Source: Paenibacillus thiaminolyticus
GTDB lineage: Bacteria; Bacillota; Bacilli; Paenibacillales; Paenibacillaceae
Direction of reading: 5' to 3'
Length of the DNA: 64,000 bases
NCBI RefSeq assembly: GCF_007066085.1
Contig: NZ_CP041405.1
Span: forward strand, 620,001-684,000
Each line of letters starts with the position of its first letter. The stretch's first letter is position 1. Both the position numbers and the translations under genes were made by a program. Shown here in pieces: positions 17,193 through 25,023 of the stretch. The notes beneath the pieces are model-generated. The model saw nothing but the letters and a program-made list of their open reading frames with translations. It was not told where the DNA came from and did not search any database.

Positions 17193-17219
17193 GTCCCCTG
17201 CCCGTTCAAGGCAGGGGAC
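17193..17219. terminator. Hairpin between convergent genes
   Basis: GTCCCCTGCC pairs perfectly with GGCAGGGGAC around a 7-base loop. No U-tract follows on either strand, so termination strength is uncertain. Confidence 0.55.
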
Positions 17220-17229
17220 GCCGTAATGA

Positions 17230-18126
17230 TTAGGAGCGGGGCAATCTGCCGTAGCGGCGAAGCGTCAGCAGGCGGTCGACCGTGACGCCGCCGCGCCATT
17301 CGAGCTCGCAGGCGGGGCTCACTGCCGGCCAGCTGATCGTCCAGCCGCCGTCCTCTCGCTGCCCCTCCTCCAACGCATCCAGATGCCGGCGGATGTCTTC
17401 CGGGCTTATGAGCCGGGCGCAGTAGCTCTCCGGCGATGGAGCCCAATCCAATGCTTTGTGCACATAGCCTTCCGCATGCGGGTCCAGCTCGATGATGCCC
17501 GGCTGCTGCAGGACGCGGTTCAATTCCTCCAGCAGCGGCTCGGCCCTGTCCCGATCCGGGACATGTTCAAGGAAGGTGACACACTGAATCAGATCATGGA
17601 AACCGTGAAGATCGGGCTGTCCAATGCGACTCCATACGAACTCGGCCGCTTGACGGAACCATGCTTCTTCCTTGACCTCTTCCAGACCGGGCTGCTTCAT
17701 GAGGAGGCCGATAATCCGTCCCGTCGGGTTCAGCGAAGCGCGGCTGTCATCCTCAATCGTCCACCACGGAGCATGCGGATAATCATTCACCGGAAGGAAC
17801 GCCAGCGGGAAGCCGCCGGTGTCTGGAACGGCTATGCTCCGCAAGTACCGCACGATGCCCGCCATGATGTCCGCATCTACGACGCCGATCTCGTCCATCA
17901 TCGCCAGCGCCATCTCCGTCGGCACCGGCTGGCTGTGCGGACAGCGGATATCGGGCTCCAACGCATGACCGAACCCGCCATCCTCATTCTGATAGGCCCG
18001 CAACGCGGCCAGCACATCCTCGGCGCGGCCGCCCGCAAAATGATACTCGAATCGGCGCTGGTCCAGCAGCCGGCCGTTGGCATAAAGGAATGAGGCGGCA
18101 GCTTCCAAGCGAGATTGTTTCTCCAT
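17230..18126 (-). CDS. Alpha/alpha-toroid protein, prenyltransferase/squalene-cyclase-like repeats
   Basis: A 298-residue soluble protein with at least two QW-like repeats: YQNEDGGFGHALEPDIR near residue 48 and QREDGGWTISWP near residue 255, plus helical hairpins between them. This is the pattern of the terpenoid cyclase/prenyltransferase toroid superfamily, but the catalytic DxDD or metal-binding signature of true cyclases is not seen. In Bacillota such proteins are annotated only by fold. The start ATG has AAGGGGG upstream; an AT-rich class B palindrome lies immediately before it. Function unknown. Confidence 0.75.
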   Translation of the reverse strand: MEKQSRLEAAASFLYANGRLLDQRRFEYHFAGGRAEDVLAALRAYQNEDGGFGHALEPDIRCPHSQPVPTEMALAMMDEIGVVDADIMAGIVRYLRSIAVPDTGGFPLAFLPVNDYPHAPWWTIEDDSRASLNPTGRIIGLLMKQPGLEEVKEEAWFRQAAEFVWSRIGQPDLHGFHDLIQCVTFLEHVPDRDRAEPLLEELNRVLQQPGIIELDPHAEGYVHKALDWAPSPESYCARLISPEDIRRHLDALEEGQREDGGWTISWPAVSPACELEWRGGVTVDRLLTLRRYGRLPRS

Positions 18127-18141
18127 CCTATTAAACCCCCT

Positions 18142-18168
18142 TAATATTTAATGTGATTAATAATATAA
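18142..18168. promoter_or_regulatory. AT-rich palindrome, class B copy 2
   Basis: TTTAATGTGATTAATAA core between two genes, about 20 bases upstream of the toroid protein start and close to its binding site. Same family as the copies at 12721, 59680 and 60686. Confidence 0.45.
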
Positions 18169-18169
18169 G

Positions 18170-18847
18170 TCAGAAGCCGAATAATTTCGCGAAGGAAGCC
18201 ATCGCCTGCGGACTGCTGTTATGCTGCAGCCGGGCTTGCAGACGGCTTGCCGCCTCGTCCGCGGTCATTGATGCGAGCGGAATTCCTGCCTCCTCCATCC
18301 AATGCTCCAGCGTCTCGAAGCAGGTGCTGTTCCAGCCGTTCACCTCGCCGGCCTCGTTCCGTGGGGCCCTAACGCCGGAGATGACGATATCGAGTCCGGA
18401 TTGCAACTCCGCCAATGCCTGATCGAATACCTTCTTGTTCTCCTTGGCCTTCATGCCAGCCGCCGCGCGCAGCGCGCGGGTCTCGATCCCCTGCTCCTCC
18501 TCAATCCTGCCGTATACCTCCTTGGCGGCCTTCGACAAGAGACCGTCGCCGTACCGCTCCGCGATACTGCGGTTGCTTCCGAGCAGCGCCTTCACCGAAG
18601 GAATCAGATCGCTGGCGACCAAGATCGCCTTCTTCTTCACGAACTTGCCGTACGCCGCGACGCCGTCGCCCGGGAACCGGACGCGCCAGCGCCAAGGATC
18701 CAGCTCGGTGTCGGAATGCCAGCGCTCAGGCAGCGTAATGCCGGAGAGAGAGGGATAATCCGGAATTAAGGGCGCCAGCGGCAGGATGCCGTAGGCGCGG
18801 ACGACTTCGATCGCTTCTTCGTATGTATCAATCATTGGCTGCTTCAT
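18170..18847 (-). CDS. AlkZ-related protein
   Basis: A 225-residue cytoplasmic protein resembling proteins annotated as AlkZ-related in Bacillota, distantly linked to the HTH_42/AlkZ DNA-glycosylase fold (from memory, not searched). Typical stretches are GILPLAPLIPDYPSL, ERWHSDTELDPWRWRVRFP and AAYGKFVKKKAILVASDL. The QxQ catalytic motif of true AlkZ is not evident, so glycosylase activity is doubtful. The ATG overlaps the stop of the WYL regulator as ATGA, so the two are co-translated and the regulator probably controls both. Confidence 0.78.
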   Translation of the reverse strand: MKQPMIDTYEEAIEVVRAYGILPLAPLIPDYPSLSGITLPERWHSDTELDPWRWRVRFPGDGVAAYGKFVKKKAILVASDLIPSVKALLGSNRSIAERYGDGLLSKAAKEVYGRIEEEQGIETRALRAAAGMKAKENKKVFDQALAELQSGLDIVISGVRAPRNEAGEVNGWNSTCFETLEHWMEEAGIPLASMTADEAASRLQARLQHNSSPQAMASFAKLFGF

Positions 18848-19842
18848 AGTTCATCCTCCTTCGATATCTGTCGAACACCGAGCTCCCCTGCCGGCTCATC
18901 CGCCGCATATCGTTCGCACATGCGTGCCGCCCGCTCACGGATTTCCCGGCGGAGCGCTGCCGGCGCAAGCACCTCTCCGTCGGGCCCCAGCCCGTAGAAG
19001 AAGCGGACCGCCCACGCCCATTCGCTTCGCGGACAAGCAAATTCGACCGCCCACTCCTCTTCCCCGATCTGGAGCACCTGATCGCCAATATGCTCGTCCT
19101 GCTCGGCCAGGAGCGCGCCGCGGTACGTCAAGCGGGCACGGACAGGTATCTCGTCCCCGCCGGCATCCCGCGTCTTCTTGGTGCGGCTGCGCTTCAGCCG
19201 GGCCGCTTCCAGCTCTGCGGCATCCTCAATCCGTTCAATCTCCTGGAACCGATCGACCCGGAAGGTGCGCTCTTCCTCATGATCGAGCGAGAATGCTTCG
19301 CAATACCAGAAGCCATGCGCGGTCACGATGCGCAGCGGGCGGAGACGCAGCCAGCGCGCCTGATTGGCGGAGCGGTAATGAGCCCGGATCCAGATGCCTT
19401 CCGCCGCACAATCCATGAGCCGGTTCAGCATCGGGACCCGGTAATTCCGCTTCGGCATCGACAAGATCAGCTTGTCCATTACCGGCTCGATTTCACTCCT
19501 CACCTGCTCGGGGAGCGCCTGCTTGATTTTGTCCAGGGCGCTCCACCGCTCCGCGTTGAACGGTGTATCGGCAAGCTGGGTCATGCCCTGGAGCGCGCAC
19601 AAGACCGTCATCGCCTCCAACGGACTGAACTGCAATGGCGGGAGCTTATAGCCATCCATCAGCCGGTACCCTCCGACAGGCCCGCTCGATGCATAGAAGG
19701 GAACCCCTATCTCGCTCAGAGCCTGCATGTCGCGCAAAATCGTTCGCTTCGATACCTCGAACTTGTCGGCCAGCGACTGGGCGGTCTCCGTCCCCGTTTG
19801 CAGCGCCATCACAATGGCGGCCAGACGGTCCGAACGTTTCAT
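18844..19842 (-). CDS. YafY-type transcriptional regulator (HTH_11 plus WYL)
   Basis: Deo R-like helix-turn-helix at the N-terminus (LADKFEVSKRTILRDMQAL, about residues 20-40) and a WYL domain in the middle (IRAHYRSANQARWLRLRPLRIVTAHGFWYCEAF), followed by a WCX-type C-terminal region. WYL domains sense nucleic-acid or nucleotide-type ligands in several defence and DNA-damage regulators. GGAGGAG precedes the ATG. A palindrome TGGTGACA-N7-TGTCACCA sits 70 bases upstream and is a good autoregulatory operator. It is coupled to the AlkZ-related gene and divergent from nos, about 300 bases away. Confidence 0.92.
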   Translation of the reverse strand: MKRSDRLAAIVMALQTGTETAQSLADKFEVSKRTILRDMQALSEIGVPFYASSGPVGGYRLMDGYKLPPLQFSPLEAMTVLCALQGMTQLADTPFNAERWSALDKIKQALPEQVRSEIEPVMDKLILSMPKRNYRVPMLNRLMDCAAEGIWIRAHYRSANQARWLRLRPLRIVTAHGFWYCEAFSLDHEEERTFRVDRFQEIERIEDAAELEAARLKRSRTKKTRDAGGDEIPVRARLTYRGALLAEQDEHIGDQVLQIGEEEWAVEFACPRSEWAWAVRFFYGLGPDGEVLAPAALRREIRERAARMCERYAADEPAGELGVRQISKEDEL

Positions 19843-19910
19843 GGCGGACTCCTCCTTCCGATTCTTGGTGTGCTCTTTTCAGTTCTGATGTCTGCATTAT
19901 ATCACGCTAT

Positions 19911-19933
19911 TGGTGACAGCTTGCATGTCACCA
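19911..19933. promoter_or_regulatory. Palindromic operator upstream of WYL regulator
   Basis: TGGTGACA and TGTCACCA form a perfect 8-bp inverted repeat with a 7-base spacer. A TATAAT-like -10 for the regulator lies next to it (19895-19900 on the minus strand). Confidence 0.55.
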
Positions 19934-20140
19934 ATACGATGAATTCCTTGACTGCTGGGCCTATGTCCAGATGCGCCTGCCGGCGCCTTTCTCCCAATGG
20001 ACTTGCCGTCTGGCCGCGGGCAGGCCATCTGCCGACTCAGAAGCCGTAAAGAAAATGTCGGAAACGGTCCCCGGATCGGGATTGCGGGTATGATATGCTG
20101 AAGGTATTGACGACGGATTGAAGGAAGGACAGCAATAGAT

Positions 20141-21241
20141 ATGACGGGAACAGATAGACAGGAAGACAAGCTTATCGCGGCTGCGGCCAGCTTCATCGCA
20201 CGCTGCTATCACGAGCTCGGCAAAGACGGTGCCGCGGTGCAGCAGCGTATGAGCGAGATTGAGCGGGAGATCGCCGCCCGGGGCACCTATGCCCATACAT
20301 TCGAGGAATTGGAGCACGGCGCCAAAATGGCCTGGCGCAACAGCAACCGGTGCATCGGCCGCCTGTTCTGGCCGTCCCTGCAGGTCATCGACGAGCGGGA
20401 GGCGTCCACGGCCGAGGAAGTGCTGCAGGCGCTGCGCAGGCATATCGCCTTCGCTACCAATGGCGGCAAGATTCGTCCGACAGTGACGGTGTTCCGGGCG
20501 GACGAGCCCGGCTGTGAGCCGATTCGGATTTGGAACCACCAGTTAATCCGCTATGCGGGCTATGACAGAGGCGGCCGCCGCTGGGGCGATCCGCATTCGC
20601 TCCCCTTCACCCGGATCTGCGAAGCGTTGGGCTGGCAGGGCGCCGGAACCTCATTCGACATCCTGCCTCTGGTCGTGCAAGTCGGCAGCGAGCCGCCGCA
20701 ATGGGTGGAGCTCAAGCCCGAGGAAGTGCTGCAGGTCCCGCTGACGCATCCGGATTTCGGCTGGTTCGCAGAGTTGGATCTACGCTGGTATGCGGTTCCG
20801 ATCATTGCGGATATGCGGCTTGAGATCGGAGGAATTGATTACAAGACGGCACCGTTCAACGGCTGGTACATGGGCACGGAGATCGGCGCCCGCAATCTGG
20901 CGGATGAGCAGCGCTATCATCAGCTGCCTGCCATCGCGGCGCGGATGGGGCTGAACACCGCTTCCAATACGACCCTATGGAAGGATCGGGCTCTGGTCGA
21001 GCTGAATGCGGCCGTGCTGCACTCTTTTAAGGAAGCCGGCGTCAGCATCGTCGACCATCATACCGCGGCCCAGCAGTTCAAGCGCTTCGAGCAGCAGGAA
21101 GCGGAGGCGAACCGTCCGCTTACCGGCGATTGGACGTGGCTGATTCCGCCGATGTCGCCTGCGGCGACCCATATTTTCCATCAATCGTACAGCAATGAAC
21201 ATGTATCCCCTCTATTCGCCTATCAGACGGCGCCATATTAA
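20141..21241 (+). CDS. nos: Bacterial nitric oxide synthase oxygenase
   Basis: Haem enzyme converting L-arginine to citrulline and NO, using generic cellular reductases because the bacterial form lacks the reductase domain. The 366-residue length is normal. The axial haem ligand is C71 in [15 protein letters not shown]; substrate and pterin-site features include [22 protein letters not shown] and the Arg-binding Glu in that segment, and [13 protein letters not shown] near the end. GAAGGA lies about 12 bases before the ATG. A GC-rich hairpin follows the stop. NO from this enzyme protects Bacillus from oxidative stress and antibiotics (known from the family). Confidence 0.97.
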   Translation: MTGTDRQEDKLIAAAASFIARCYHELGKDGAAVQQRMSEIEREIAARGTYAHTFEELEHGAKMAWRNSNRCIGRLFWPSLQVIDEREASTAEEVLQALRRHIAFATNGGKIRPTVTVFRADEPGCEPIRIWNHQLIRYAGYDRGGRRWGDPHSLPFTRICEALGWQGAGTSFDILPLVVQVGSEPPQWVELKPEEVLQVPLTHPDFGWFAELDLRWYAVPIIADMRLEIGGIDYKTAPFNGWYMGTEIGARNLADEQRYHQLPAIAARMGLNTASNTTLWKDRALVELNAAVLHSFKEAGVSIVDHHTAAQQFKRFEQQEAEANRPLTGDWTWLIPPMSPAATHIFHQSYSNEHVSPLFAYQTAPY

Positions 21242-21266
21242 GCCTTTCCATGCGATATAACCATGA

Positions 21267-21297
21267 ACAGGCCCGGAGAACCGTTCTCCGGGCTTGT
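21267..21297 (+). terminator. Hairpin terminator after nos
   Basis: GCCCGGAGAA and TTCTCCGGGC pair perfectly around CCG and the stem extends by several further pairs. The tail (TTGTGCG) is only weakly T-rich. Confidence 0.65.
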
Positions 21298-21348
21298 GCG
21301 TGCCGGTAGGCCGGGCAAGCTTGACAACCCGGACATAGCCACGCATCT

Positions 21349-21376
21349 GGTTTACGTAATGTTTATTATGTAACCA
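21349..21376. repeat. dif-like site 2 (11-6-11 layout)
   Basis: Left arm GGTTTACGTAA, centre TGTTTA, right arm TTATGTAACCA. Here the right arm is the closer match to the XerD half-site TTATGTAAACT. It lies between the convergent nos and VOC genes, where neither needs a promoter, which argues against a simple operator. Confidence 0.55.
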
Positions 21377-21449
21377 ATTCAACCGAACATGAGAAATTTT
21401 CATCCAAGCACAAATCACGCTTTATCAGCGTATGTACTATCCCCTTCGT

Positions 21450-21890
21450 TCAGGAAGCGGGATGCTGCGGCAGGTCCAACTGCCAGCGAATGCCGAATCG
21501 GTCCTCGACCACCGCGAATTTCGATTGCCAGAAGGTGAGCTGCAATGGCATCAGAACCCGCCCCCCTCCAGACAACCGTTCGTATAGCCGGGTTATCTCC
21601 TCCTCGCTGCCGCAGGCGATCGTCAGATGGACGCGATGCTCCTCCGCATGCTGCCCATGCCCGGGTCCCGTGCTGTCAGCGCAGTAGATCGTCTGGCCGC
21701 CGACGATGAACTCCCCGTGAATGAGCTTGTCGTAGTCCTCCTCCGCGATGCTCCACTCCACATTGCTCCTGGCATCGCCATAGCGGTTCATCCTCACGAT
21801 CTCGCCGGAACCGAACGCATCGATATAATAGTTCATCGCTTCTTCCGCCTCCCCCCGGAACATAAGATAAGGGGTAATCTTTGCTTTCAT
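21450..21890 (-). CDS. PhnB-like VOC (glyoxalase-fold) protein
   Basis: A 146-residue protein of the PhnB/3-demethylubiquinone methyltransferase-like VOC group; these are metal-binding or degenerate beta-alpha-beta-beta-beta proteins, mostly uncharacterised. Typical features are TPYLMFRGEAEEAMNYYIDAFGSGEI, GGQTIYCADS and the end VVEDRFGIRWQLDLP. The ATG at 21890 (MKAKITPYL) is chosen since GGGAGG is 9 bases upstream and only 3 bases from the ATG at 21896. A second PhnB-like gene occurs at 24383. Confidence 0.85.
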   Translation of the reverse strand: MKAKITPYLMFRGEAEEAMNYYIDAFGSGEIVRMNRYGDARSNVEWSIAEEDYDKLIHGEFIVGGQTIYCADSTGPGHGQHAEEHRVHLTIACGSEEEITRLYERLSGGGRVLMPLQLTFWQSKFAVVEDRFGIRWQLDLPQHPAS

Positions 21891-22127
21891 GCACATAAGC
21901 CTCCCACTTGTTGTGAATAGGATTAATTTACCCGAACAGCCATCCTCTCATGCCCGCTCCCTGCCTTTCTCTGATACGCTTCTTGCACATGGAATCGGAC
22001 TCTTTTAATACGCTCTATTGTTCTTTTTCCAAAATGGATCTTTTTGACAGGATAATAAGCCTTTTTTTTCCATCATTTATTTGTTATACTATTTAAAAAT
22101 GATAGCCAGAAGCGAGAGGGGTGCACA

Positions 22128-22550
22128 ATGAAGGATACGGGTATGATTCGTAGCTTAGATAGCCTTGGCCGCATTGTTATTCCGGTTGAAATTCGCAACG
22201 CGCGCAACATTGAGATTGGAGATGCAGTGGAGTTTTTTGTGCTTGATGATCATATCCTCGTGCTGCGAAAATATACTTCGACGGAATGCACCTTCTGCCG
22301 AAGTATGGAAAGTGTATCTTACTACAAGGACCAGTTCATTTGCTCTACCTGTCTGAAGGAACTCGCCGGAGCCCAAGACTTGGCACCTATTGCCCCTCAA
22401 CCCCAGGCCAAGAAGCGAGCCAAAACGTCCGAACTGATTCAGCGTCTGCGAGAAGCATTCGAAGAACATCCTGGAGCAAGTCAGAAGGAACTGGCCAAAC
22501 TTCTTGGCGTTAGCCAGGGAAGGATTAGCCAATTAAAAAAGGAAATGTAA
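22128..22550 (+). CDS. AbrB-type DNA-binding protein with zinc-finger and C-terminal HTH
   Basis: The N-terminal swapped-hairpin AbrB domain (residues 1-50) is standard: GMIRSLDSLGRIVIPVEIRN and GDAVEFFVLDDHILVLRKY. It is followed by four cysteines, C54-x2-C57 and C72-x2-C75, spaced like a small zinc finger, a Pro/Gln linker (PIAPQPQAKK), and a C-terminal helix-turn-helix (about 105-140, GASQKELAKLLGVSQGRISQLKKEM). AbrB proteins are transition-state repressors; the second DNA-binding segment is unusual. GAGAGGGG precedes the ATG. It stands alone. Confidence 0.88.
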   Translation: MKDTGMIRSLDSLGRIVIPVEIRNARNIEIGDAVEFFVLDDHILVLRKYTSTECTFCRSMESVSYYKDQFICSTCLKELAGAQDLAPIAPQPQAKKRAKTSELIQRLREAFEEHPGASQKELAKLLGVSQGRISQLKKEM

Positions 22551-22694
22551 GTTGCACTGAAAAGAAAGCGTTATCTTCCATTAATGACTTTACTGCGCGG
22601 CTCCATGCCTTCTCTATGCTTACGCAAGGAGTGCGTCTGGAGCCGCCGCCTTATCTCTCCGCTCACCATGGCCCTCCCGCCTGACGGCAGGGGC

Positions 22695-23108
22695 TTAAGG
22701 AGATATCCTCCGTTCCAGTTCACAGCCATCCTCCAGGCATCCGCCTGCAGGCACAATCATCCTGCGGGACGCGATCCAATCATACATTCGCTCGCCGAAG
22801 CCAAGCTTGATCGTCAACCAGATGCCCGGACATAGCATCATAAGCAGCGGCACGCGGGAGCATAACCGGAGTACCGCGGCGATTCCCGAATCGATCTCCC
22901 CGCTCCCGGTGCATCGGACATGCATTCGCGCCTCCAACGCATCCGGCGAGATTCCCCTTGAGCTCATCTCGGATACCGCCTGCCCGTCGCGTATCGACCG
23001 GAACCGGAGCGCATGCAGCCAGTCCCATCGTTCCAGCCGGCGCCGGATCGCGGCGCATAACGGACACCATTCATCGTAATATACTTCTAGCTGCTTCCGT
23101 TGGCGCAT
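22695..23108 (-). CDS. DCC-family thiol-disulfide oxidoreductase-like protein (DUF393)
   Basis: A 137-residue protein with the DCC signature at the N-terminus: VYYDEWCPLCAAIRRRLERWDWLHALRFRSI, where the CPLC motif resembles a thioredoxin active site. A hydrophobic segment near residue 90 (VPLLMMLCPGIWLTIKLG) may be membrane-associated. Extra cysteines occur near the C-terminus (GGCLEDGCELE). AAAGGAAGG precedes the ATG. Substrate unknown. Confidence 0.85.
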   Translation of the reverse strand: MRQRKQLEVYYDEWCPLCAAIRRRLERWDWLHALRFRSIRDGQAVSEMSSRGISPDALEARMHVRCTGSGEIDSGIAAVLRLCSRVPLLMMLCPGIWLTIKLGFGERMYDWIASRRMIVPAGGCLEDGCELERRISP

Positions 23109-23142
23109 CGGAATCCTTCCTTTCGTTGCTCTTCTCCTTCTT

Positions 23143-23862
23143 TTATTCAGGCTGTTGAGAAGTCCAAGGGATTTTGTGGCACTTCATTTTTATGTGGTGG
23201 ATCTCGTCTCTCCGTAGAAAAAATCGACGTAAAACGCTCTGAGTGCCAAGTTTTGATTGTGTAAATGGACATCTCCACCCCTTCGTAAAAAACAGGGGGA
23301 TCCAACGGCCTGAAAACTGCACCATTTCCCTAGACACGCCTATTCGGTAGGCGAAATCCGCAAAACTGCACGATTTCTCCAGACACACCTATTCGGTAAG
23401 CGAAATCCTGCGCACATACAGCAATTCGATATGGACGACTTTCCCAGAAAGGGAATCCTGCAAAACTGCAGGAATTTCACCCGTTTCGCTTCGGCTTGAA
23501 GTAAAAGGGCCTAAAATGATGTAGATTTGCAGCAATTCCTCGGGATGCGGACTGATTGAGCCGAAATTCCTGTAAAATAACAGCAATTCCCTCCACACGT
23601 TCAAGCCCCAGGAGGCAACGATGCCTCCAAAAGCCAACGATGCTTCCTGAAGGCAACGATGCCACCAGGATCCGACGCGGTCTCTTGGATCCCGTAAAAT
23701 CAGGCCGTTGAGAAGTATGTGGTAACTTTTGCCACCCCATTTTTTATATGGTGGATCTCGTCTCTCCGTAGAAAAAATCGACGTAAAACGCTCTGAGTGC
23801 CAAGTTTTGATTGTGTAAATGGACATCTCCACCCCTTCGTAAAAAACAGGGGGTTTTCCAAC
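23143..23862. repeat. Composite noncoding repeat block
   Basis: Three layers are visible. (1) A 103-bp direct repeat, identical at 23197-23299 and 23751-23853, bounds the block. (2) A ~49-bp tandem pair at about 23313-23359 and 23362-23408 shares AAAACTGCAC, CTATTCGGTA and GCGAAATCC. (3) Near 23612-23672 three units share CAACGATGC, two of them as the small palindrome GGCAACGATGCC. CCTGCAAAACTGCAGGAATTTC-type words also occur at 7990-8090. Two open frames on the minus strand run through it but lack binding sites and are repeat artefacts. Confidence 0.75.
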
Positions 23863-24060
23863 GTCCTGTTCTATTGTACCACTTTCTTCAATATGTTCGC
23901 CATGCCGCAGCCGCCCGCCCTTTCCCCATCACACGGTACAAGGCCAATCCTCTGGCGGAAGCGCAAAGGTTGGCCTTTAAAAGGGGTGAACCGCAATTGG
24001 AAAGTTATTCTTTTCACAAAGTTGGGTATTCAAAGCTATCATTTCTTGATTCAGCCTCGA

Positions 24061-24258
24061 TTACGCATAGTAAGCTTGCAGCAAATCGCGAGTGTCGTCT
24101 TGTTGCTCTGGATCGGCTCCATTCTCTTCCCAACACTGTTTGCACTCGTTCTCCGTCGTGCAGCGATGATTGTCGTCGCACATATAGCACAGTTGGAGGT
24201 AGTTGCGGGTTACGTTATTGGTATGCTTATGAATGTCGAATGTTTTGAAGGTTCTCAT
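24061..24258 (-). CDS. Small cysteine-rich protein, 65 residues
   Basis: Not recognised as a named family. The middle carries five cysteines in the pattern C-x2-C-x5-C-x5-C-x2-C (YMCDDNHRCTTENECKQC), compatible with one bound zinc; the rest is acidic (EENGADPEQQDDTRD). The ATG at 24258 (MRTFKTFDIHKHTNN) is chosen because AAGGAG lies 8 bases upstream; a GTG three codons earlier overlaps that site. The stretch between this gene and the repeat block (23863-24060) holds no feature I can support. Confidence 0.6.
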   Translation of the reverse strand: MRTFKTFDIHKHTNNVTRNYLQLCYMCDDNHRCTTENECKQCWEENGADPEQQDDTRDLLQAYYA

Positions 24259-24338
24259 CGTTCTCACTCCTTCTTCTTTATGGTTCTACTATAACATGAA
24301 TTTGCATTATAATATGTGAAATAAATCACAATATGATT

Positions 24339-24375
24339 AAAAAGAGATCGGAGATAACCGCCCCTATCTCCGATC
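24339..24375 (-). terminator. Rho-independent terminator of the second VOC gene
   Basis: On the minus strand GATCGGAGATA pairs with TATCTCCGATC around 8 bases and is followed by CTCTTTTTAATC. Confidence 0.8.
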
Positions 24376-24382
24376 CCGCTTA

Positions 24383-24784
24383 TTATCCGTTGTTGGCCAG
24401 GTTCAACTGCCAGGAGACGCCGAATTTGTCATTCACCCAACCGAATTTCTTGCTAAACGGTGAAGGACCCAGCGCCATCAGCACTTGCCCGCCATCCGAC
24501 AGCTTGGCGTACAGCTCATCAATTTCCTGCTCGCTCTCGCAGTCCACGAACAGCGACATCGAAGGCGTGAAGGTGAACTCATGCATTATGCTGCTATCGA
24601 TGCACATAAATGTCTGCCCATTCAGCGAAAAGACCGCGTGCAGCACCTTTCCTTCCTCGCCTCCCCCGCTGCCGTCATGGCGAACGAGACTCACAATCTT
24701 ACCGTCAGCGAACAAAGAGGTGTATAAATTCATCGCCGCTTCAGCCTGTCCTTCGAACATAAGAAAAGTCGTAATTTTTTGCAT
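24383..24784 (-). CDS. PhnB-like VOC (glyoxalase-fold) protein
   Basis: A 133-residue relative of the VOC protein at 21450: TTFLMFEGQAEAAMNLYTSLFADGKI at the start, NGQTFMCIDSS in the middle, and the family end FGWVNDKFGVSWQLNL. Such proteins are commonly stress-associated or of unknown role. GGAG precedes the ATG by about 11 bases. Single gene with its own terminator. Confidence 0.87.
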   Translation of the reverse strand: MQKITTFLMFEGQAEAAMNLYTSLFADGKIVSLVRHDGSGGGEEGKVLHAVFSLNGQTFMCIDSSIMHEFTFTPSMSLFVDCESEQEIDELYAKLSDGGQVLMALGPSPFSKKFGWVNDKFGVSWQLNLANNG

Positions 24785-24965
24785 TTCAAGTCATCTCCAT
24801 TTCTGAATCGGGATTCATTCTAGCTTGCGAAAGGCCGGAGCAATTCATTCCTCCGCGGTTTTCATATCATTCTGCTGCGCTATTATCATACTGTAAAATG
24901 TCCCCGCCAGTAAAATTAAGCCTGACTGTTCCGGCATCGAGATCGCGAACATGCTGCCCTATGCC

Positions 24966-24992
24966 AAAACGCCCCAACCACGTTGAGGCGTT
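24966..24992 (-). terminator. Rho-independent terminator
   Basis: On the minus strand AACGCC-TCAA pairs with TTGGGGCGTT around CGTGG and is followed by TTGGCAT after four Ts; it lies 30 bases after the stop of the exported protein gene at 25024. Confidence 0.65.
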
Positions 24993-25023
24993 CGTTCATC
25001 CAATGTGCCGCTTCAATGCCCCT

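Noticed and set aside
23143..23832. Two open frames (81 and 147 codons) through the repeat block
   Set aside because: Both share the same segments because of the 103-bp repeat, lack binding sites and differ from normal codon use; treated as noncoding repeats.
24843..24965. Riboswitch or small RNA between VOC and stalk-domain genes
   Set aside because: No conserved aptamer elements recognised; only a possible promoter for the VOC gene.
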